From positions 46,529,229 through 46,593,228 of the forward strand of contig NC_088169.1 in the NCBI RefSeq assembly GCF_028769735.1: 64,000 nucleotides of DNA, written 5' to 3'. Made by a program: the position numbers and the translations under genes. Shown piece by piece: positions 55,962-64,000 of this stretch (position 1 is its first letter; each line of letters begins with the position of its first letter). The DNA is from Zonotrichia leucophrys gambelii (taxonomy: Eukaryota > Chordata > Aves > Passeriformes > Passerellidae). The notes below the pieces were generated by a model that saw only the letters and a list, made by a program, of their open reading frames with translations, was not told the DNA's origin and made no database searches.

Positions 55962-58900
55962 TTCCTTCTCCAAGTGACAGAGGAGCCAGTAAGAACAGGC
56001 GTTGTACTGGACTTCATTCCCACCAGTGAGGAGAAGCTGGTGAGCAATGTTCAACCTTGGTTGCAGTAACCATGAAATCTCAGTTCACACAAATATTCAA
56101 AATCAGTTAGTTTTTGAAACAATATATAATTTTATTTACAATAATTTTGTTTTTATGAGGACTGATGGTCTAAGTCTTCTATGAATGTTGGTCATACTGA
56201 TAGAAAACTGAAACTTAATGTTCCACCAACTTTTTTGCCTCTGAAATTTTCCAAAGAGTGCCACCTGAATGGTACTCGGGAAGTTGTTTTTTTTTTTTTT
56301 TATCCTGGCTTTATTTTCTGTATTGTCTTAAAATTTTCAGCGACCTAAATTCATGAGGGACAGATTCTTTTATTGCAGTTTTCTGAATGCACTGTAACTT
56401 GAAGCTCTGTTATTTATAACATGATTTATTAGGTGTTTGTGTTATCACCTTCAAATAACATCTTTGACCTTATTGCATGACTCCACATTGATCATTTGTC
56501 AGCAGAACTGCAGCTGTGTACAGTATTGTATTTTTTGCCCTTAATATTGAAACATATTGTGGGTCATAGTTTACTACTGAAGTGTAGTAATACATAAAAT
56601 ATTGATATACATGCTAACTTTAATTTCAAGAGATGAAATGCTAATCTCCAGATTGATGCATCCAAAGTAGTAACAGAAATTCTACTTCTTGCTTGTTGAT
56701 ACATGATGATTCACAGATAATTGATGCCAAATTAAATATAGAATAAATTAACTTCAGTGTAGTTTCTAATTGTCTCAACCGATGTTGGTTCACACCACTA
56801 CTATAAGAATTCAAAGAAAATGTAGTATCTGGTAGAGGTTGGTGTATTTTTTATACAAATATTTTAAGTCCATGTGTTCTCATTTTGACAAAAAAAAACA
56901 AACAATGAGGATGGTGTGGTGAAACTTCAAAATGGCCATACTGCCACTGTTAAAATAGCAAAGTTATTTTCTTTAATATGACATGTAATTTTTTAAGATG
57001 ATATTTTATTTCTTGTATTTTCAAACAATTTAATTTTTCAAACTGTTTGCTCAGCATTTTCTTATAAAATAAGCCTTTACAAACTTATCCTGTGCAACTA
57101 TTCCTCCATCCTTAGGATAAGTAGCTCTTCAGCTACATCTTTACCTTTCTCTGCAATTCATAAAAGAATTTTCTTTTAATCTGTGTTTTGTTTAGCAAAA
57201 TCATCTGAAAATTATGACAAGTTCATGCTACTTTATCCATACTTACAAGATTGGATTCTAAACCATGAAACTGTATGGCAAAAAAAATTCCAAAACACAA
57301 CAGAATTAAATTCTTCAGACTTAAATTTCAGAAGAAATAACCACAGCCATTTAGATTTGCAGCAGAAATGGTAGAGAGTGTACTAAAACATCTTTACCCC
57401 CATTTTCCTCACACATTCCTAATGTTGTAATAAACCTGTTGAAAAGGGGCACCTTTTCAGACATTTCTGAAATACATCCTATTTCATATAAATTAGTATT
57501 TCACCATTTTCTGCCATTTCAATAGAAGAAAGCCCCAAATTCTCAATTGAAAAAAAAAAAAAGTTCATTTAAAATTTTTTAATCCACGTTTCTGTAAATG
57601 ATATCATTGTGTGTCTCTAATCCATATTACATGGCCCAGTCTCAGGATCTCCAGGATAGGACCAAATACTGAAGCACTTTTAATTTTGATTAAATTGAAA
57701 ACAAAGCTTTACATAATATGTAGAAAGGTGTTAAAGCTTTTCTATAGGAACTGAACAAACCCTCTATCTTTCATATGACAAAAACTATGCATGAATTGAT
57801 AGTTTGTGAATAAAAGCTACTTTTTGCTCTCAACTGTAAATATATATGTGTAAATCAGCATAATACTTCAGAATATCATCAATAATACAGTCTGGGAAAT
57901 TTTGTCCAAATACTGGTTAAAATGTTTCAGTCCAGTCAAGTTCTTCTTCATTACATGCTTACTACCCTATCAAATTCTACACAGAACTTTGAGCCCAAAT
58001 ATTTTAAAAATACAGCTTGGCTTAAAGTCATAAGAACTTTTTAGAAAACTACTATATTTGAAAGTGTTTAGGAGATTTTCAGATTAAAAGGCATTTAACT
58101 ACTAAAATGCAATGAATTGGGAGGATATGGTGTAATATCTGTCCCTTTTTATCTCACTTGAAAAATGAGTACAGGTTTGATTCCCGTACAACTCCATTTA
58201 TTGTATATATCAAATAAAGTAAGTTTTCAAATTAATGTGATCTTTCAAATTTTTTCTTTTTCATCTGTAAGAACATATAAGCTTGCCTACTTTTTAATTA
58301 TACAGAGCAATGAACTGAATGTCATGTCAGGAGTTAGATATTAGATTATGATATTTTAAAATCTGTTGCAGAATTTGCTTCTCTTAAAGCATATTTCTGC
58401 TGCAGATCTTGTTTCCTAAACCTCAGCATTAGAAACTCATAAAATCTTCCATCTATTCAACATTCTGCTTCAGTTTATTTAAATGGATCCTGCAATTTCT
58501 GAAACTTTCACTTGTTAAATAAATCATATAATTTAAACAAATAATTTGCATCTGTAAATATCCTACAGTAAAACATTTTGAGTAGTTTTCTGAGTATATA
58601 AATAGTATTTGCCAAGTTACAGTCAACAAAATGTTGGCTATAGCATGAGATACTGAAATCTTCTCAGTGGATAAAGTTTTCAGTGTTAAATCCTCTCCAT
58701 TGCACCTCTCCAAGTCACCTGCTTTCCTCATTATTTTCATTATTTCCTCTCTCTTTCAATGCCATATTTGTCCCCTTAGTCTTTCTCCACCTACCACCAC
58801 ACACAAAGATCTGATAACAGCTGAACAGAAGGTTAAATATTGTAAAGATGTGTACCTAAGGACCAATAGGAGGAGGGAAGGAAAAAAAAAAATAAAAGTT

Positions 58901-60916
58901 GTTTTGAAACTAAAGCTTTCTCTCAGTGGTACTGTTAACTTGGATCTATTACACCTACCCATCTGACAGTTTTAAGAAACTTGAAGAAGCTCAGTAGCTC
59001 CTTTGGCATATCTGCCTTTTTTGAAACATGACTGGACTAGATCCTGTAAAACTTTTTCATGAAGAAATTAATGACAAGTGTGGCTTTTCCATGGATAAAC
59101 AGCTGAATACTTGTTACAATGGAATTCATCTGAAAATAATTAATTCTTTGTTATATACCCAGTTTGATTATGATTAAAATGATTAAAGAATAATAAACAT
59201 TTTTATTGTTGAAGTTATATTGATAACTTCATAAGAAATTTTAAAAAATATTTTCAGAGAGGTCATCTGAAGGAAAAAATAGGAACATTTTTTTCTCCTA
59301 TTTGTGCCATTGATTGATGATAACAAGATTCCCAGTATAAGAATGCCTCATTCCTATAACAGGTTTTTGATGGTCTCTAAATAACTTGTCTTTTTTACAT
59401 AGTAAGATTTGCATGCACATCCACACACAAAGTCCTGGAATTCATAAAATAATTCCACATGCTCTATGGGAGGTCTTCACATAAGCAATCACCCACAGTG
59501 AATGAGTTGAGAGAGATGATGAATGGTTTCACAGATTTAACACCTGGATATAATTTGTGTCTGCGAATTCTACATTTTTAGGTTCATATTGCTAACTAAA
59601 GTGCTTCCATATTTAGTATAAAGAATTCACTTTTGGAATAGGTAAAATTACAAAAATAACTTTTATAACCAGGCCTGATGAGTTTGAATAAACATAAATT
59701 GTGAAAACACACAGTATTTCTTCTCCCAAAAACTCATGAATAACTTCTACTGTAGACACATCAGTGAATTCAGCTGAGTGTTAAGGAGACAGTAATTTCT
59801 GGGGTAAATACTGCTATCTGATTTTATTTGTTTTGCCAGATAGTAGCCCATAAATAAGATACAGTTTTGTTGATCTGATATTTTCTAATAAAACTACTTT
59901 ACAGAAAACAAGCAAAGAAACAAAAAAAACAACTAATAAAAATTACCTTTCTCCAAGTTCTCTTTGCAAAACCCAAAGCAACATGAAATTTCACCTATCC
60001 CACATTATGTATATGTTTTAGGGCTCCCAGGTTGGCATCTAGTAGTTTTGGTTTTTTTCCTAGAAGTAAATGATTTGGGTTTTGCTATTACTAAGACTAG
60101 TAGTCTCACCCAACTACAAAACAGAAAGGTCTGTATTTCATAATGTTGCTTTGAAGCTTAAATTTAAAATCATAATTATCTCAACAGCATTTGCATTTTT
60201 GTACCAGGTGTTTTCATCCAGCTTATTTTACAGGAAACACTATTTTCTGTTAAAGCAGGGGGAAGGGGAGAGAAAAAAGGGCTGGTTGTTTCTGTCATAC
60301 CTACACCGCTGAAGATTTTTCTTAAGGAAAAGTATTGTGTTATAGAAGTGTGCATTAAGGAAAAGCACTATGCATTGATAGCTCTTTTGCCAGTATTGTT
60401 AGCTTTTATTTGCCAACATTGCTGACCTTTTTCTATTTTTATTTTTTCAATAACTTGTATTTTACTCTAAGGGACCAAGTACACATACGAAGAAAGTTTA
60501 GCAATAAAAGGCAAGTATATTTCCGTGTTCAACGCATGCTGCAGCTAACACTGGCACATCACAGGCAAAACTAAGCACAGACATTTTGAATAATTTCTGA
60601 TGAAAGTGATATAGTTATGATATAGATATGAAAAAAATTGTTTTGAGGGATGATCTGCTGCAGTGGAGACGATGCTCAGGGTAGGATATTCATCTGGATA
60701 CCAAATCACTTCTTTTAGCCGCTGGCTGATGGGGAAAGTTTTCTCTTGCTGTCTCTCCCTTACATGCTCGCCCTCTGCCTAAAGCTCTATCTTTTGTTTG
60801 AAGATGCTAAAAAGTAGCTTTTAGTGCTGGAATGGATATATGACAACAGTTATCAAACACACTGTTTTATGTGAACTAGTCTTAACATAATTTGTGAAAC
60901 ATTTCTCTTTCATGTC
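55962..60916. other. Long AT-rich stretch without recognised features
   Basis: Almost 5 kb with no CR1 or LTR landmark and no plausible exon. Poly-T at about 56286-56301 and poly-A at about 57549-57561. Open frames are below 100 codons and featureless. Confidence 0.5.
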
Positions 60917-61372
60917 AATAGAATTATAAAATCTGCTGAGCTGGAAGGGACCCACAAGGATTATTACAGAAAACTTCTGGCTCCAAAAATCACATCATGC
61001 ACCTGAGATCATTGTCCAAACACTTGAACTGTGTCAGGCTGGTGCTGTGACCACTTGCCTGGGGAACCTGTTTGAACCCAACCGAAACCTTTCCTGATTC
61101 AGCTTCACACTGTTCCCCCAGGTTCTGTCACTGGTAACCACGGAGAAGAGATCAGTGTCTGCTCTTCCTCTTCCCCTCATGAGGAAGGTGTGACTGCAAT
61201 GAGATCTCCCCTCTGTGTCCTCCAGGCAGAACAGACCAAGTGACCTCTGCTGCTCCTCATTTGGCTTCCCCTCAAGGCCCTTGACCACCTTTGTAACCCT
61301 CCTCTGGATGCTCTTTAATAGCTCAGTCTTTTCTTTACACCATAGCACTGGAGCAAGACAGAGCCATTTCAT
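60917..61372 (-). mobile_element. CR1 LINE, 5'-truncated
   Basis: Starts ATAGAATTATAAAATCTGCT at about 60919 followed by GAGCTGGAAGGGACCCACAA and continues to about 61372. A minus-strand open frame of 112 residues (61034-61372) carries the ORF2 C-terminus: LLKSIQRRVTKVVKGLEG, EEQQRSLGLFCLEDTEGRSH and DRTWGNSVKLNQERFRL. Together these blocks fix the orientation. Its tail region differs from most copies here (GGACCCACAAGGATTATTAC), suggesting a different CR1 subfamily, perhaps the same as 8273-9080. Confidence 0.9.
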
Positions 61373-63644
61373 TTACCTGGCAGTCTAGGCTGGTATGATA
61401 GGATTATGCTGTCTGACAAAGTATATCCCACACATCACAGAAGAATCCAGCCACAAATATTCAATGTCCATTTACCACTGTCAGAGCCAGAATCTCATTT
61501 ATTCCTACAGTAATGTGCTAAGGTTTACTTAACTGGAATATTCTGTGACATCTTCATATCACAGTCTCTCTTCAGAAGTGGAGAAGGCTAGTCCTTTACA
61601 ATCCTCAGCAATACCATATGGGCTTGCTACAGCCTTCATATTTTATCTGTGAGGACCACTATTTTGGTTGGAGGACTGGTAGGGAGAAAGGGGCAGCTCC
61701 CAGGACATGAAAGAGTCAGAGAAATCGAGAGCTAATTGTTGCATCCAGTAATTTCCAGCCTTACAGCTATCATAAGTAGTCACAACATTTTTAAAAATTC
61801 AGCTGAAAACAACCATGATTAGCTCTCCTAGGAAATTCAGAAGATAGTTTATTAGCAATTCTTATCTAAAGTAATTATTTAAAAGACCAGCTACCAGGAA
61901 GGAATTACATCAGTTTAAAGGTGAGAATAATGATTTTGTATTTATGACCAAATATTTTGACATTTTCTTGCATTCCTCTGTTCTTATATAACTGAGAAGG
62001 TTCCTGTGTACAGTTTGTTGAAATTGGATGCATTTGACCACAAAGATGATAACAAGTAGAGTGCTCTCTCCCCATCACTGTGTGAAGTGCTTAATTAGGC
62101 TTAGATGAAAGCAAAGAATAATAATAAAAAAAAAAAAAAAAAAAAAGTTGGGAATTTTCACACCATAATAGGAAAAACTGATTTAAAGTAATCTTGGTAC
62201 AATCGAAACTGTCATGCAGCAATTACTGATGTTAAGTAAGGTTTAATATTCATGAGTTTCACTTAGAAACAAAATTAAATAAAACAAAGGACGTCCTTTA
62301 GTCTAAAAGAAAGAAAAAAATTCAACCACTAAGTCAGAAGTTTGTTAGTAGCAGCAGTGACAAGTATTGTATTGCAAATTACCACACTTGGCCTGCCTCA
62401 TTAAAAATAATAATGGAAATTTAAGTGTGAGAACTCAAAGGGTTTTTAGCAGTTCAAAATAAACATAACAGATTGAAAATAGAAATTCTAGTGTCTTGTT
62501 CCATGCAAAAGACAAAAGTGTGTTAGATAGCAGGGAGTATTCACTGTCACAAATTATACATCCCTCTAGCTGAGAGGAAAACAAAGACTGTTTTTACAGA
62601 GCCATACAATAAAAATAAATCATACAGAGAAGTCAATTTCTGGCTCTAAATATATGTTATTGAAAGAAAATTCTGTCATGAATAGAGTGTGTACATTAGT
62701 GTGATAATGGAAAAGGGGAAATGGCACCATTTTACTACAATGAAATTCCTCAGTAATTTTGTAAATGTGCGACATTTATGTAAATTTGCAGATTCACAGT
62801 ATTATTTACAAAATATTGAACAAGATAATTCTATGTTTCCTTAGCTACAGCATGTCAGTTGTTGTTAGAGTACAATTAGTACACTATTTCAAATTTGGTG
62901 TATGTAATTTAATTTGCTTTCATTAGCAAAAAACACAAACAACTCCCAAAACAAACTCAAGCCAAACCCAAAGCAAAATAGCAGAAACAAATAAAAATCC
63001 CACCTTTCCCAAGTCCAGGCTTCTTTCCAGGATGCTGTGACAGATGAGAACTATGATTAAACATACTATTGGTAACCTGGGGGGGGAAAAAACAACAAAT
63101 CGAACAATCAAGCAAGCAAATACACAAACCAGCATAATTTGTTTTCCTTTTAAGGGAAGATGAGAAAGCGAGGACAATGTCAAGCACAAAAATTTTTAAT
63201 TTAGTCTAATGCTTAAATTAATCTTTTGTCACTGCATTTGCACAAATATTAGTCCACCAAGGCTGTATTTCTTGTTTCTCCAGACTGGTGTAGGTTTATT
63301 TCACTCTTTCCAGCTATATAGCTGCCATAAAATGTTACAAAATCTTAGAGAGGTTGTAAAATTGATTATATTTTAGGAGATAGTTTCCCAGTTGAATTAT
63401 TCTATGGTCATATGGCTCTATATCCAAAATTTAGGTCAGAGGCATCATGATAACAACAAAAAACTTAAGGAAATCTCACTAAAGATGACTACATATATTT
63501 AGATGAAACTATCTCATCAAGTTTTTAGTCCATCTTGCACCAAGAGATGTGCTGAAGTTAGAGCTACTTAGTCAGATCTGCTCAACTCTGCTCATGCTAC
63601 ATCTAGCCAGGTCTTAAAAATCACCATTGCTTTAGAATCTTTTA
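61373..63644. other. AT-rich non-coding stretch
   Basis: No element recognised apart from the poly-A tract listed separately. Confidence 0.5.
62126..62146. repeat. Poly-A tract
   Basis: 21 uninterrupted A preceded by AATAATAAT. No retroposed body is recognisable upstream. Confidence 0.85.
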
Positions 63645-63890
63645 TAGCAATTTGCTCCACCATTTTGCTATCCTGTTGGGAATTTTCTCTTCATCATATC
63701 CACGCAATCTTTTCTTCTCCAACATATGTCCATTGTCTCTTGTCCTTTCACCACACACAGGTATGAAGAGCCTGGGTCTGTCTCCTTGCAGGCAGTGGGG
63801 ATCTGATGTTCCATTCTCCCCTGCAGCCATCTCCTCTCCAGGCTGAACAACCTTGGATCCGTCATACTCTTCTGACAAGGCAAGAGATTC
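63645..63890 (-). mobile_element. CR1 LINE internal fragment
   Basis: On the minus strand from about 63890: TTGTTCAGCCTGGAGAGGAG, GGCTGCAGGGGAG, AGACCCAGGCTCTTCATACC and GTGAAAGGACAAGAGACAAT follow the CR1 region just after ORF2's last conserved blocks (family: LFSLERR-LRG, then S-RTRGN). Neither the 3' tail nor the ORF2 core is present, so both ends are lost. The 91-codon frame at 63642-63917 partly follows the CR1 phase. Confidence 0.7.
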
Positions 63891-64000
63891 AGCCCAATGC
63901 AAACCCCGTGATATCACCTAATAACCAGTGCCCATGAAACCCAACCCACCCAGTTACCTGTTTCATTCCTATAATTCTCCACTCATCCAGAAGACAATAA
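63891..64000. other. Window edge, nothing recognised
   Basis: Last 110 bases; ACCCAACCCACCCAG is C-rich but not diagnostic. Confidence 0.4.

Noticed and set aside
62126..62146. Poly-A tract as the tail of a retroposed gene
   Set aside because: The upstream sequence has no recognisable coding or RNA-gene body, and bird CR1 does not end in poly-A.
1..64000. CRISPR arrays, operons or phage-like modules
   Set aside because: No regularly spaced repeats or prokaryotic gene structure; all repeat evidence points to a bird genome.

Overview
This window looks like a piece of a bird nuclear chromosome, most likely a songbird (passerine). It is AT-rich and non-coding, with no operons, no ribosome binding sites and no long open frames. 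Its repeats are the standard avian set: many degraded CR1 LINE copies, several of them ending in the CR1-type ATTCTATG tail, plus several LTRs of avian endogenous retroviruses (ERVs). One of these, a GC-rich LTR at 15283-16623, resembles LTRs I know from passerines. All family names come from memory of sequence patterns, not from a database search.

I found no convincing protein-coding exon, rRNA, tRNA or CRISPR array. The window is therefore intergenic or deep inside a long intron, and sequence alone does not decide which. The longer open frames are retroelement relics, antisense shadows of repeats, or chance frames.

Layout. 1-9 kb: CR1 pieces (1655-2040 +; 4549-5860 -; 7259-7740 -; 8273-9080 - with a second CR1 nested inside it) and a partial LTR (2540-2764 -). 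9-17 kb: an LTR-rich stretch (9830-10399 -; 12297-13039 +; 15283-16623 -) with two GC-rich segments I cannot identify. 17-23 kb: CR1 (17680-18385 +) next to a much older CR1-like relic, a CR1 (20199-20505 -), a solo LTR with a 5-bp target duplication (20613-21180 -), and a long CR1 with endonuclease and C-terminal reverse-transcriptase remains (21300-23058 +). 23-41 kb: mostly unique AT-rich DNA with CR1 at 26365-26705 and 32234-33065 and an ancient CR1-like relic near 29.84-30.43 kb. 41-49 kb: an LTR/CR1 chimeric junction (41335-41690), two CR1 pieces, LTR-like DNA near 45 kb, a long LTR (47345-48318 +) and an old CR1 carrying a perfect 19-bp inverted repeat. 49-64 kb: unique DNA with CR1 at 53.0, 60.9 and 63.6 kb and an LTR candidate near 55.2 kb.

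No intact mobile element remains. CR1 ORF2 parts are broken by stops, frameshifts and internal deletions, and no ERV gene was recognised beside any LTR. I did not find a new biological system. The most useful observations are structural: a template-switch-like hairpin, nested and chimeric retroelement junctions, recurrent internal deletions in CR1, and a few GC-rich islands of unknown origin.
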